A stretch of DNA of 64,000 nt from Muribaculaceae bacterium (GCA_014867205.1 WGUO01000016.1:1-64000); one strand, 5' to 3'; shown: positions 26,225 through 35,507, counted from the first letter of the stretch. Numbers and translations: made by a program. Notes: generated from the letters alone by a model not told the origin.

Positions 26225-26749
26225 ATGGAAATTGAAGAACTCAAACTAAAGATCAGGGACATTCCCGACTTCCCCTCGAAGGGGATCATCTTCCGCGACC
26301 TGACCACTCTGCTTAAGGATGGCGAGGCCCTGCATGTCATGAGCGATGCTCTTGTCGACCTTTATCGTGGCAAGGGAATCACGAAAGTTGTCGGAATAGA
26401 ATCACGCGGATTCATCGGCGGTTCTATCATGGCTTACGAACTCGGCTGCGGTTTCGTGCCGGCGCGCAAGCCGGGCAAACTCCCCTCGGTGACCATCAAG
26501 AAGGCCTACGCCAAGGAGTATGGCGTGGATACAATCGAACTGCACAGCGATGCAATCAACGAGAACGATGTGGTGCTTCTCCACGATGACCTGCTCGCAA
26601 CCGGCGGCACGATGCGTGCATGCTATGACCTGGTGAAATCGATGAACCCGAAGAAAATTTATGTCAACTTTGTGGTAGAGTTGACAGCCCTGAACGGACG
26701 CGACGCTCTCCCGGCAGACTGTGAGGTGACTTCACTCCTTAAGTATTGA
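26225..26749 (+). CDS. apt: Adenine phosphoribosyltransferase
   Basis: Salvages adenine to AMP with PRPP. The 174-residue protein has the family N-terminus IRDIPDFPSKGIIFRDLTTL, the ESRGFIGG loop near 60 and the PRPP-binding motif VVLLHDDLLATGGTM near 119-133. ATG at 26225; a 175-bp spacer with the parS-like site separates it from mnmG, and a strong terminator follows. An imperfect promoter-like TAACTTTA lies about 90 bp upstream. Confidence 0.96.
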   Translation: MEIEELKLKIRDIPDFPSKGIIFRDLTTLLKDGEALHVMSDALVDLYRGKGITKVVGIESRGFIGGSIMAYELGCGFVPARKPGKLPSVTIKKAYAKEYGVDTIELHSDAINENDVVLLHDDLLATGGTMRACYDLVKSMNPKKIYVNFVVELTALNGRDALPADCEVTSLLKY

Positions 26750-26758
26750 TGCTGCGTC

Positions 26759-26780
26759 GAGCATTCCTATGAGAATGCTC
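26759..26780 (+). other. Small hairpin after apt
   Basis: GAGCATTC (26759-26766) and GAATGCTC (26773-26780) form a perfect 8-bp stem with a 6-base loop, immediately after the apt stop. No U-run follows. It precedes the larger terminator hairpin and may protect the mRNA end. Confidence 0.5.
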
Positions 26781-26806
26781 CCGCCGATGAAATCAAACAT
26801 ATCCAA

Positions 26807-26855
26807 CTGGACATTCGAGCCGATTATCACGCTCGAATGTCCGGTTAAATTTTTG
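26807..26855 (+). terminator. Rho-independent terminator of apt
   Basis: A 14-bp stem, 26807-26820 with 26831-26844 (one G-U pair, 10-base loop), is followed by GTTAAATTTTT. Stem, loop and trailing U-run fit an intrinsic terminator; it separates apt from uvrC. Confidence 0.85.
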
Positions 26856-26877
26856 CGGCTGTTTTGACGTTGTATAT

Positions 26878-28944
26878 ATGAGACATGCCGATGTCATGCT
26901 CCCTTCACCAATGGATATGGAACCTATACAGAAATCTCAGAAACCGGTGTCTGTTCCTGACGTCGAAATTCAGCAATCTGAAGATGCGGCTGATGCCGAG
27001 CGCACCAAGACCGTTTCGCGTGAAAATATAGAGAGCCTGCTTGCGTCGACCGGACGAAAGATTGACCAGGTCGGCGGTTTCGACATCGAGATAAAACCTG
27101 ACCGCACTCGCGAGGACATTTTCAACAACCGTCCCGGCGAACAACTGCGCAAAAAGATTCTCGGCCTCCCGGAGTCGCCGGGTGTCTACATGTATCTCGA
27201 CCGCAAGGGTAATGTCATTTATGTCGGCAAGGCGAAACGTCTCAAACGGCGCGTCTCGAGTTATTTCAACCGTCGGCATGACTCGACACGCACGAATCTG
27301 CTTGTCCGTAACATTGTCGACATGCGGTTTATAGTGGTGGGGAGCGAGGAGGATGCCTTGCACCTCGAGAACGCGATGATCAAGCGTTACCAGCCGCACT
27401 ACAATGTCCTGCTCAAGGATGATAAGTCCTATCCCTGGATCGTCGTGACAAGGGAACTCTATCCGCGTGTGTTCATGACCCGCGAGAAAAATATCGACGG
27501 CAAATATTACGGGCCATACAGCAATGTCCAGTCGGCAAAGGTCGTGCTTGATCTGATTCGCGATACCTATCCGTTGCGGTCATGTCGCCATGCGCTCGAT
27601 GAGAAAGGCATAGCGCGGGGCCGCTATTCACTTTGCCTCGACTACCATATCGGCAAATGCGGGGGCGCATGCCGCGCCATGATCAGTCCAGAGAAATATG
27701 GCGAGTATATAAAGCGGGTGCGTCAGATCCTCAACGGAGAGACCTACGAGCTTGAGCGGATGCTCCGCGAGGAAATGAATGAACTCAGCGAGAATTGGAA
27801 ATTCGAGGAGGCGCAGGTCGTCAAGGAAAAATATGAGAGTGTCAGGCACTACAACGCGAAAAGTCTGGTGGGGGAGACAGAGGTGCCCGATGCCGATCTG
27901 TTCGCTTATGTCGAGAATGACGAGAGGGCATATGTGAATTTCATGCATCTGCACCGTGGTGCCGTGACGCAGAGTCTCAATCTCGAATTTGTGCGGCGCC
28001 GCAATGAGGTGACACGCGAGGAGATTCTCAGTATGGCTGTCTCGGAGGTCATGAACAGGTTCGAGCGCGAGTTCGGCGAGGTGCTCGTGCCTTTCGTTCC
28101 CGACGTGGAGTTTGAGAAGATACGTTTCGTCGTTCCGCAGCGGGGAGAGAAGCGCCGCGCGCTCGACGTCGGGGTTCGCAACGCGACCCAATACATGAAG
28201 GACCGCGAGAAGGAGCAGGCGCTCCTCAATCCTGACCATGCTACCGACAAACTTATGGAGCGAATGAAATCCGATTTCCGTCTCAATGCCGAGCCACGCC
28301 ATATAGAGTGCTTCGATAACTCGAACATACAGGGCACGAATCCGGTGGCGAGCTGCGTCGTGTTCCGCAACGGCAAACCGGCAAAGCGCGACTACCGGCA
28401 TTTCATTATCAAGACAGTTGTGGGAGCCAACGACTTCGCATCGATGAAGGAGGTGCTTCACCGCCGCTACACGCGCATGATGGCTGAAGGGCAGCCTTTG
28501 CCGCAGATGGTTGTGGTCGACGGCGGCAAGGGTCAGCTCAGCGCGGCGGTCGAGGCGTTTGACGAGATGGGAATCCGTGGCGATGTCGCCCTTGTTGGAA
28601 TCGCCAAGCGGCTTGAGGAAATATATTTCCCCGGTGACACGCTGCCTCTCTATCTTGACAAGAAGTCGCCGAGCCTCAGGGTCATACAGGCCCTTCGCGA
28701 CGAGGCACACCGTTTTGGCATTACCCATCACCGTGACCGCCGCAGCAAGTCGCAGACAGTCAGCGGACTGGATGGCATAAAGGGTATAGGGCCGGCTACC
28801 GCGGCCAACCTCATGAAGCACTTTAAAAGCCTTAAACGACTGAAAGAGGCTGAATTACGGGATGTTGAGGCGGTTGTTGGGAAGTCTAAGGCCGCGATAC
28901 TTCAGGCTGCCCTGAGCATTGGTGAACAAAAAAATTCGGAATAA
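26878..28944 (+). CDS. uvrC: UvrABC system protein C with N-terminal extension
   Basis: Dual-incision nuclease of nucleotide excision repair. Domains in order: GIY-YIG nuclease from about residue 100 (SPGVYMYLDRKGNVIYVGKA), Cys-rich YSLCLDYHIGKCGGAC, UvrB-contacting UVR segment near 295-330, the RNase H-like second nuclease with ECFDNSNIQGTNPVASCVVF, and C-terminal helix-hairpin-helix repeats (GIKGIGPATAANLM). In most bacteria the GIY-YIG domain starts near residue 15; here about 80 extra residues precede it, acidic and then basic (VSRENIESLLASTGRKIDQV), of unknown role. Alternative Mets at residues 7, 12 and 14 do not remove the extension. Confidence 0.95.
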   Translation: MRHADVMLPSPMDMEPIQKSQKPVSVPDVEIQQSEDAADAERTKTVSRENIESLLASTGRKIDQVGGFDIEIKPDRTREDIFNNRPGEQLRKKILGLPESPGVYMYLDRKGNVIYVGKAKRLKRRVSSYFNRRHDSTRTNLLVRNIVDMRFIVVGSEEDALHLENAMIKRYQPHYNVLLKDDKSYPWIVVTRELYPRVFMTREKNIDGKYYGPYSNVQSAKVVLDLIRDTYPLRSCRHALDEKGIARGRYSLCLDYHIGKCGGACRAMISPEKYGEYIKRVRQILNGETYELERMLREEMNELSENWKFEEAQVVKEKYESVRHYNAKSLVGETEVPDADLFAYVENDERAYVNFMHLHRGAVTQSLNLEFVRRRNEVTREEILSMAVSEVMNRFEREFGEVLVPFVPDVEFEKIRFVVPQRGEKRRALDVGVRNATQYMKDREKEQALLNPDHATDKLMERMKSDFRLNAEPRHIECFDNSNIQGTNPVASCVVFRNGKPAKRDYRHFIIKTVVGANDFASMKEVLHRRYTRMMAEGQPLPQMVVVDGGKGQLSAAVEAFDEMGIRGDVALVGIAKRLEEIYFPGDTLPLYLDKKSPSLRVIQALRDEAHRFGITHHRDRRSKSQTVSGLDGIKGIGPATAANLMKHFKSLKRLKEAELRDVEAVVGKSKAAILQAALSIGEQKNSE

Positions 28945-28956
28945 AGAATCTGTTTT

Positions 28957-28987
28957 TTTGTTTTTTTGCTGTGAATGATTATCTTTG
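28957..28987 (+). promoter_or_regulatory. Promoter of the exported-repeat operon
   Basis: TTTG (28957-28960), 19 bp, then a perfect -7 box TATCTTTG (28980-28987). Transcription would start near 28992, giving a leader of about 190 bases before the ATG at 29182. The leader contains two possible small hairpins, around CCGC-n7-GCGG near 29065 and CCCTGA-tacc-TCAGGG near 29138. The uvrC stop is only 12 bp upstream. Confidence 0.75.
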
Positions 28988-29181
28988 TAAGTGGAAATGT
29001 TCCGGTTACCGCTTAGATATGGATGCCGCCGTCGGAGCCGAGATGTCTCTGAAAGCATAGTCCGCTTGTCAGGCGGGAATCATCTAGTATGTTAACCTTA
29101 TTAATAACCTGACGGAAACAATAACAACTCTGTTCCCCTGATACCTCAGGGAGGCATCATTCCGTCGAAAAACCCTACGAC

Positions 29182-31538
29182 ATGAAGCACCTGTCTACAT
29201 TGCTTCTCGCCGTCGGACTGTCAGGCTTCTGCGCAATGGCCCAGAACGTGACAGTCGTGATGAAGGATGGTACGAGCCACAAGTTCACGCTGACCATCTG
29301 AGCGAGATAACATTCCGGGATGTCGCGCCAGAGACACCCCCGGTGGAGTTCAAAACCCTTACAGTCGAGCCCTATGGCGGCGGAAACGTGACTCTTTCGT
29401 TTGCCGATGAGGCCGGCACGACAGTCGCCAAGACTGACCTCTACGGTCCTGCCGACGCCACGTGGCTCCATGCGGGCACATACATCTACAATACGGCTAA
29501 TGATCCCTTCACTATCGATCCCGCCTACTCAGCGCTTACTGTAGCGGGCGAGAGCAAGACATTCACCGACGCCACTCTGGTTGTCACCGAGGCCGAGCGT
29601 GTCTACTCCTTCGATCTCGAGATGACTCTTGAGGACGGCAGCAAGTTCCGTGGCTCTTATTCCGGACAACTTGACACATACATTCCCTGGATTGAGGGTG
29701 TCGAGCTCTCCGAAGCATCTTACAATGAAAATCCCCAGCCGGCCGGTGACTTCTATGTCAAGCTTAATGACGCAGACTGGAGATACAGCATGGCGTTTGT
29801 GTTTACGGCCGACCCTGCAGAGCTGACGCTTCCCGCCGGCACTTACACCTACAGCGAGATCCGTATGCCTGGCACAATATCGCCTGCAAGCTATTTCGAC
29901 ACATACAACCCCTCCGCTAGTCTCAGACTCGTCGCCGGAAGTAAGGTAGTTGTGACCAGAGATGGCGATAACTATGACATGGTGATGACCCTCAATCTCT
30001 CTGACGGGCGCACCGCCTCACTGCACTATGCCGGCGAGATCAAGGGTACTCCGGTCTTCATTCAGCCCGAGCCGAGTGATTTTGACAAGGTCTTTCTTAA
30101 TATCTACGGCTCCGGCAATACCGGCGTAGAGCTCAGCAAGGAGGATCCGGAGGTCAAGCTTACACTCGACTGCTACGGCTCATCTTCAGCAAAATACTTT
30201 GAGGCCGGTGAGTATGTGGTCGGCGCGACCGAAGGCTTCCGCATTGATGTGAATCCCTCATACTCAAAACTCGAGCAGAACGGCAGCACGTTAGGTGTGA
30301 CCGGAGGAAAGCTGACGGTGACTAACGAGGGTGCCGTATATACATTCGACGCCGATGTGACCCTAAGCGACGGCAGCGAGTTCAAGGGAAGGTATGTCGG
30401 TGAACTCGACACACACTTCAGCGTCGAGTTCAACAAGGTTCTCTCTGCCGCCAAATATGATGACAACGAGCGCCCCGCCGGCAACATGTATGTCAAGTTC
30501 AATGACGCCGACTGGAAGACAGAGATGGCTCTCGACATGTTCGCCGACAAGTCAGCCACGACACTCTCCGCCGGAACATACACATACAGTACAGAAGGTA
30601 CTCCCGGCACTTTTGGCCCGCTCTCGTATGTCGACCTTTATTATCCCAGCAGCAGCAACCGCATGAAAGAGGGTAGTACAGTCGAGGTCGCTCTTGACGG
30701 CGAGACATATACCATCACGATGAAGCTCCTCTTCGAGGATGGCCGCACAGCCAACATGATCTACAACGGCGAGATCGCCGGCGAACCGGTGTTCAAGAGT
30801 GATGTGGTCATGATGACATCTGTCAGCGAGACTGTCTATGGCTATGGCAATGTAGAACTTACGTTCTCAAACGACACAGAGGAAATCAAACTGGACATGT
30901 ATGGAAATGAAACAGCGAAGTTCCTTGAGCCGGGTGTCTACACCGTGGGTACAGAAGGTTTCCATATCGATGCCGGATATTCGGGCTATACCGCCGACGG
31001 CAACAATGTGAATATCCTCTCCGGCACAGTGACTGTGGCTGAGGCCGACGGCGTCTATACAATAGACATAGACCTTATGGTTCAAGGTGCTTCTGACGGC
31101 GCCGAGCCCCGTCAGATTATCCGCCGTTACATAGGCAAGCTTCCGGTATATGGCACTCTGATCGAGCGCACGATGACCGTCGCCGAGTATAATGATTATG
31201 CAAGCGCTCCCGGCAAGATCTATGTAAAGTTCAGAAACAGTGACTGGGATGCAGTAGCCCTCAATATGTTTGTCCCGGCTGATGCAAAGGTGCTTCCTGC
31301 CGGCACATACACATATAGCGCCGACAACGCCGAATTCACATTCGACGGCCAGAGTTATGCCGAGATCTCGCTTGGATATGGCGATGCAAGCAACCGCTTC
31401 GCCGAGGGCAGCACAGTGACCGTCGAAGAGAACGAAGGCGTCTACGATGTCAAGATGAATCTGATATTCACCAACGGCAAGAAGGCTGTCATCACTTTCA
31501 ACGGCACAATCGAGGGTGACCCCTTTCCCCAGCAGTAA
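29182..31538 (+). CDS. Exported three-repeat protein, interrupted by a one-base frameshift
   Basis: The ATG at 29182 opens a signal peptide (MKHLSTLLLAVGLSGFCAMA) followed by NVTVVMKDGTSHKF, then runs into a TGA at 29299. From about 29286 the next frame continues without a stop to 31538 and begins HADHLSEITFRDV, exactly the sequence expected after KDGTSHKF. Adding one A in the run TTCACGC (29284-29290) would restore one protein of about 785 residues. The long frame (from a GTG at 29343) contains three tandem copies of a 244-residue unit. I do not recognise the family; no catalytic motif or type IX sorting domain is visible. Either a recent mutation or a sequencing error; the conserved downstream frame argues that it was functional until recently. 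Two more exported proteins follow in the same operon. Confidence 0.75.
29349..31535 (+). repeat. Three tandem 244-residue coding repeats
   Basis: Each unit (29349-30083, 30084-30815, 30816-31535) has two halves. Half A is recognised by YGxGNVxL, LDxYG, AKxxxxGxY, EGFxID, and ends DGSxFxGxYxGEL. Half B has PAGxxYVKFNDxDW, LPAGTYTYS, PGTxxPxSY, and ends EDGRTAxxxYxGEIxGxPVF. The halves resemble each other (both finish with a strand-turn-strand of the form DGxxxxxxYxGxI), so the protein is probably six related beta domains. The repeats have diverged at the DNA level, so this is an old duplication. Confidence 0.8.
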
Positions 31539-31557
31539 TCCTTAAGTTTGAATCAAG

Positions 31558-32040
31558 ATGAAGAAATACATCATAGCCTTAACAGCGGCTTTGGCAACCG
31601 CAATCAGCGCCTCGGCGGTCGACTACGCCCACAAGCTCCTGGTCAACAAGACCGACGGGACCAAGGTGGAGTATAAATTCGAGGACTGCCCCGTGGCATC
31701 AATCGAGGGAGACGACCTTAAGATCAGTTTCCTCTACAGTGAGCAGACAGTGCTTCACCCCATAGCCGATATCGTCAACCTGACTTTCGACAAGGAAGAG
31801 GTTAACAGCGTGGAGGGCATATACACCGAAGGCAGCGTGTCGTTTGGTCTGACCCGCGACCTGCTTGAGGCCGCTGGCCTCCCCGCCGGCACGGCAGTAC
31901 GCATCTATGACATGGCCGGCGCACTTCATGCCGAGGGCACATGCGGCGCCGACGGCGCGGTGTCAATCCACATCGCTTCGCTCGGACAGGGTGTCTATCT
32001 GGTCAAGGCCGGAAACAACTCCTTTAAGTTCATCCGTTAA
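31558..32040 (+). CDS. Exported protein with type IX-like sorting domain
   Basis: 160 residues. A signal peptide (MKKYIIALTAALATAISASA) is followed by a KTDGTKVEYKFED...VASIEGDDLKISF segment that matches the N-terminal hairpin of its two operon neighbours. The C-terminal 75 residues, with VRIYDMAGALHAEGT and ending VYLVKAGNNSFKFIR, look like a type A C-terminal sorting domain of the type IX secretion system, which sends proteins across the outer membrane. There is almost nothing between the two, so it may be a small anchored surface component. Lies 19 bp after the repeat protein and 11 bp before the next gene. Confidence 0.8.
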   Translation: MKKYIIALTAALATAISASAVDYAHKLLVNKTDGTKVEYKFEDCPVASIEGDDLKISFLYSEQTVLHPIADIVNLTFDKEEVNSVEGIYTEGSVSFGLTRDLLEAAGLPAGTAVRIYDMAGALHAEGTCGADGAVSIHIASLGQGVYLVKAGNNSFKFIR

Positions 32041-32051
32041 ATTTGATTCCC

Positions 32052-33698
32052 ATGAAAAAAACCATATTATCAGCCATTGCGCTCGCTGCCGTTTCGCTGG
32101 CCGGAGCGCAGACAGTCAGACACCTCGTGGTGACTGACAAGGAGGGCAAGGAGCAGTCTTTTGTCGCCGACGAGATCCAGGGCGTGCTTTTCGAGACCCC
32201 CGAATACCGAGACCTGACCCATCTGCTTCGCACAGGCTACGAGGAGAAGGGCAACTCCGGACTCTACACAGTCGAGTTCGGTACATCCGAGCCTGACAGC
32301 GAGGGCAATCCCCTTGAGATCGGAGACATTCAGGTCGCTCTCCTTCTCATGGCACCAAAGAGCGAGACTCTTGCTGAGCCGGTTCTTCCCGCCGGCTATT
32401 ACCGGGTGGGCAAGAGCATTGACGAGTGGACATTCGATATAGGCAAGTCTGTTGTCTGGTCACGCACCGCCGAGGGTTCAGAGGGGATTGCCCCCACTAT
32501 GATCCTGGACGGCACGGTTGACGTGCGCGTGGAAGAGAACGGAGACTATGACATCCGCATGGAGTTCCTGACATTAGGCGGTCCTCTCGACATGCGTTAT
32601 CAGGGGCCCCTGAAGTTTGGCCCCGGCTACTCTGAGTCGACTGCATTCACAGAGCCTGTCAATGTCGATTTCTCTATCGGTCAGGCCCGCTTCTACGGCA
32701 ACTGGTTCTATCCATTCTCGGCCGACATGCTGCTTCAGTTCTATGAGGGTACAGTTTCCGACGGAGTCCTGACCGACGGCTATATCCTTGAGATTGAGAT
32801 GTACGAGCCCAGGCCCGAGGACTGCATGGATCCAAATCAGGTTATCGCCGACGGAACCTATGTGGCTGAGAACCGTGAGAAGATCAACGGCACATATCTC
32901 CCCTTTACATTCCGCAAGGGTGAGAATGTGGAGTTCTTCGGCTCGACGATTCCTGCGCATACCCGTCTGGAGTACATCGCACCCTCAGGCCACCGCAAGC
33001 TCGGCCTCATCACCGGCGGTACACTCACCGTCTCTGAGAACGGCACCAAGTTCATGATCGACTTTGTCACCGCCGAGGGTATCTCGATCAAGGGTACATA
33101 CACCAAGGCTCCCGTCATCGTGAACTATTGCGACAACGACGTCAAGGAACCGCAGCGTCCCTTCTCGACACTTACCGAGGACCTGACACTCAACTGGGTT
33201 CCGGGTACAGGAGCCTTCAATTATGTCGAGACCGAATACCCTATTCTTGAGGACCTCAACAGGATCTCATTAATCGTGGCTGAGCCGGAGATGACCAAGG
33301 GTGACTACCTGATGTTCGACCTGCACTGTGACGAGTCTGTCGTCACCGACGGCACATATACCGTGGACTGGACACTGGGCAACAAGAATATAATCCCCGG
33401 TGCGGTTGACTTCGCCGGCGTCCCGGTATATGCATGGTATGGCGACCTCGACACCACCGGTCCTGACGGCACTCAGTCGACTCTCGGACCCATTGCCTCG
33501 GGTACGGTAACTATAAGCACTCTCGGCGACGGCAACCGCAAGATTGTGTTCGATCTTACCGATGATGCCGGCAACAAGATAACAGGTGAGTACACCGGCC
33601 CGATCACCGACATCTCCGAGCAGCCCGAGCAGGCGCGCGGAATGAAGAAGGCCGCTTACCGCAGCATGCGCAACGCGCTGCCGCGCCGCGCCCGTTAA
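32052..33698 (+). CDS. Exported beta-repeat protein of unknown function
   Basis: 548 residues from the ATG at 32052 (the frame is open nine bases further to a TTG). Signal peptide MKKTILSAIALAAVSLAGAQ, then VTDKEGKEQSFVADEIQGVLF, the same N-terminal hairpin as in the two upstream genes. The body contains at least three segments of the form G-T-V/L-x-V...Y/F-x-I...G-x-x-I/D-x-x-Y-x-G-P (near 160-195, 320-355 and 480-515), again like the 244-residue repeats upstream, so all three proteins may share a domain family. No sorting domain; the C-terminus is basic (MKKAAYRSMRNALPRRAR). A perfect palindromic terminator follows. Confidence 0.8.
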   Translation: MKKTILSAIALAAVSLAGAQTVRHLVVTDKEGKEQSFVADEIQGVLFETPEYRDLTHLLRTGYEEKGNSGLYTVEFGTSEPDSEGNPLEIGDIQVALLLMAPKSETLAEPVLPAGYYRVGKSIDEWTFDIGKSVVWSRTAEGSEGIAPTMILDGTVDVRVEENGDYDIRMEFLTLGGPLDMRYQGPLKFGPGYSESTAFTEPVNVDFSIGQARFYGNWFYPFSADMLLQFYEGTVSDGVLTDGYILEIEMYEPRPEDCMDPNQVIADGTYVAENREKINGTYLPFTFRKGENVEFFGSTIPAHTRLEYIAPSGHRKLGLITGGTLTVSENGTKFMIDFVTAEGISIKGTYTKAPVIVNYCDNDVKEPQRPFSTLTEDLTLNWVPGTGAFNYVETEYPILEDLNRISLIVAEPEMTKGDYLMFDLHCDESVVTDGTYTVDWTLGNKNIIPGAVDFAGVPVYAWYGDLDTTGPDGTQSTLGPIASGTVTISTLGDGNRKIVFDLTDDAGNKITGEYTGPITDISEQPEQARGMKKAAYRSMRNALPRRAR

Positions 33699-33718
33699 GG
33701 ATCCGTTAGTATCATATA

Positions 33719-33758
33719 AGACAGGCCCTGCGGAACCCGGGTTCCGCAGGGCCTGTCT
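33719..33758. terminator. 40-bp perfect palindrome, bidirectional terminator
   Basis: The bases 33719-33758 are an uninterrupted perfect palindrome centred on CCCGGG (33736-33741), beginning AGACAGGCCCTGCGGAA. TCTTT follows on the plus strand. It lies between two convergent genes (stops at 33698 and 33772), where a terminator for both is expected. Confidence 0.85.
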
Positions 33759-33771
33759 CTTTACGGGGGAC

Positions 33772-34392
33772 TTATTTTCGCAGACTGAGATAGACAATCG
33801 CCGTGCCGAGCATGATCACTCCTATTCCCAGTCCGATCAGAAACCTGACAGGCACGCACAGTCCGACTATCGAGGCCACTACGCCGGCCGTCATGACGCA
33901 ATACCCGATCCTACGGCATAGGGCGCTCCTTTTATGTCTGCGCCGGGCTGTGTCATGCCCGGCGTCGGGCAGGGGCGTCTCGCTTACGCTGGCAGCAGTG
34001 ACCTTGCCGCCGACTATCTCCTCGGTTATGGTGAGCGTGCCGTCAGGATAAGCCACGGATTCCTTCTGTTCCTTTTCCCGTTCGGCATAATAGTCCGGAT
34101 CACTGACCCGGAGTGCCTGGACCTCGGTATACAGCCTGTATTTCGGCAGCGAGAAATTGCTTCCCAGATCCTCGCGAAGCGAGTCGATCAGGGTTTCTGT
34201 CATGTCCCGGGCCGACGCGGCGTAGAACTTGCCGTCGTCCCTGTCGAAGAGACCGGGCACTTTCTCGATTGCTTCCGTTATCTGGTTCAGGGTCGCCGTG
34301 TTGCCGGCACAGCATGTCATCGAGTCAATCATGATTGCGCGTATCTGCCGTATGTCTCCTGATTTCACGGCCTGTTTAAGAGTGTCCTTCAT
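33772..34392 (-). CDS. Protein of unknown function with C-terminal membrane hairpin
   Basis: 206 residues. The first 100 residues are soluble and mostly helical with no motif I recognise; then a Thr/Glu-rich stretch, a basic segment (DTARRRHKRSALCRR) and two hydrophobic helices (about 164-180 and 184-202) that would anchor the protein with its N-terminal part in the cytoplasm. Single gene, convergent with the exported operon and divergent from the polyprenyl synthetase. Confidence 0.7.
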   Translation of the reverse strand: MKDTLKQAVKSGDIRQIRAIMIDSMTCCAGNTATLNQITEAIEKVPGLFDRDDGKFYAASARDMTETLIDSLREDLGSNFSLPKYRLYTEVQALRVSDPDYYAEREKEQKESVAYPDGTLTITEEIVGGKVTAASVSETPLPDAGHDTARRRHKRSALCRRIGYCVMTAGVVASIVGLCVPVRFLIGLGIGVIMLGTAIVYLSLRK

Positions 34393-34514
34393 AGTTTACG
34401 GGAATTATGGTGTTTAGCCGCTCCTGCAGCCTGTCACTTACTAAACAAGTGCCGACAATCAAAGGTTTTTTGCGATTTGGACACTTATAGGGCTCTTAAT
34501 TGCAGATTTTTTGT

Positions 34515-34522
34515 TAATTTTG
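34515..34522 (+). promoter_or_regulatory. -7 box very close to the polyprenyl synthetase start
   Basis: TAATTTTG at 34515-34522 is a perfect -7 element, ending only 10 bp before the ATG at 34533. No TTTG is found at the standard distance upstream, so the call is tentative. If used, the mRNA would have a leader of about six bases. Confidence 0.45.
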
Positions 34523-34532
34523 TTCCCGAGTT

Positions 34533-35507
34533 ATGAAGCAGATGGAAATAATACAGAAGCGCATGGCCCCGGAGCTCGGCGAGATGAATGAGATCATCGT
34601 CGAGTCGCTGCATACGTCCAACCGGATGATGAACGACATAGTGACCCGTTATCTGAAGGTCAAGGGGAAGCAGATACGCCCGCTTCTGGTGATTTTGAGC
34701 GCCCGTATGTTCGGTGATGTCACCCGCGAGGTGCTCTATGCAGGCGCGGCCCTGGAGATGCTCCACAACGCGTCGCTTATCCATGACGATATTGTCGACG
34801 AGACTTCGCTCAGGCGAGGGGCACCGACTATCAACGCCACTATGGGCAATCAAATCGCCGTGCTTGTCGGCGATTTCTTCGTGTCTAACGCCCTTGCCGC
34901 CGGTATACGCACTGGCGACATACGTGTCATCTCGGCACTCTCGGCCCTCGGCAAGGAACTCAGCCTCGGTGAGATTGACCAGATCTGCAACGCCCGCGAC
35001 CATTCGCTCGAGGAGGCAGGATATTTCGGCATGATTCGCCAGAAGACAGCCTCTCTGTTCATGAACTGCGTGCGTATGGGTGCCGAGCTCGGAGGTGCCG
35101 GCGACGACAGCATAGACGCCATGGTGCGTTACGCCGAGCTTCTGGGGCTCTGCTTCCAGATCAAGGATGACATCTTTGACTATTACGATAACCTGAAGAT
35201 TGGCAAGCCCACGGGCAATGACCTGCGCGAGGGCAAGGTGACGCTCCCGCTGCTCTATGCCCTGCGTGTGGCGCCTGAATCCGAGGCTCGTCCGATGCGC
35301 GACCTGCTGCTTGCCGGAGACCTTGATGCCGGGGCAATCGGGCGTCTTATTGACTTCGCAAAATGCCATGGAGGCATTGAATATGCCTACGACCGGATGC
35401 GCGAGATGCAGCGTGAGAGCGAGAAATTCATCTCACAGTTCCCAGACTCGGAATCTAAGCGGGCGTTTACCGAGATATTTGACTACATAATCTCACGCGA
35501 CAGGTAA
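34533..35507 (+). CDS. Polyprenyl diphosphate synthase
   Basis: All-trans chain-elongating prenyltransferase that adds isopentenyl diphosphate units to make the side chain of menaquinone or a similar long-chain isoprenoid. 324 residues with the two Asp-rich motifs: HDDIVDETSLRRG (first, DDIVD 85-89) and KDDIFDYYD (second, DDIFD 212-216), and KGKQIRP near 44-50. The long form with IspB-like spacing suggests a C35-C40 product, though chain length cannot be read safely. Stop and the rnhB start overlap (TAATG). In-frame Mets at residues 4 and 11 are alternative starts, relevant because the promoter lies so close. Confidence 0.93.
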   Translation: MKQMEIIQKRMAPELGEMNEIIVESLHTSNRMMNDIVTRYLKVKGKQIRPLLVILSARMFGDVTREVLYAGAALEMLHNASLIHDDIVDETSLRRGAPTINATMGNQIAVLVGDFFVSNALAAGIRTGDIRVISALSALGKELSLGEIDQICNARDHSLEEAGYFGMIRQKTASLFMNCVRMGAELGGAGDDSIDAMVRYAELLGLCFQIKDDIFDYYDNLKIGKPTGNDLREGKVTLPLLYALRVAPESEARPMRDLLLAGDLDAGAIGRLIDFAKCHGGIEYAYDRMREMQRESEKFISQFPDSESKRAFTEIFDYIISRDR

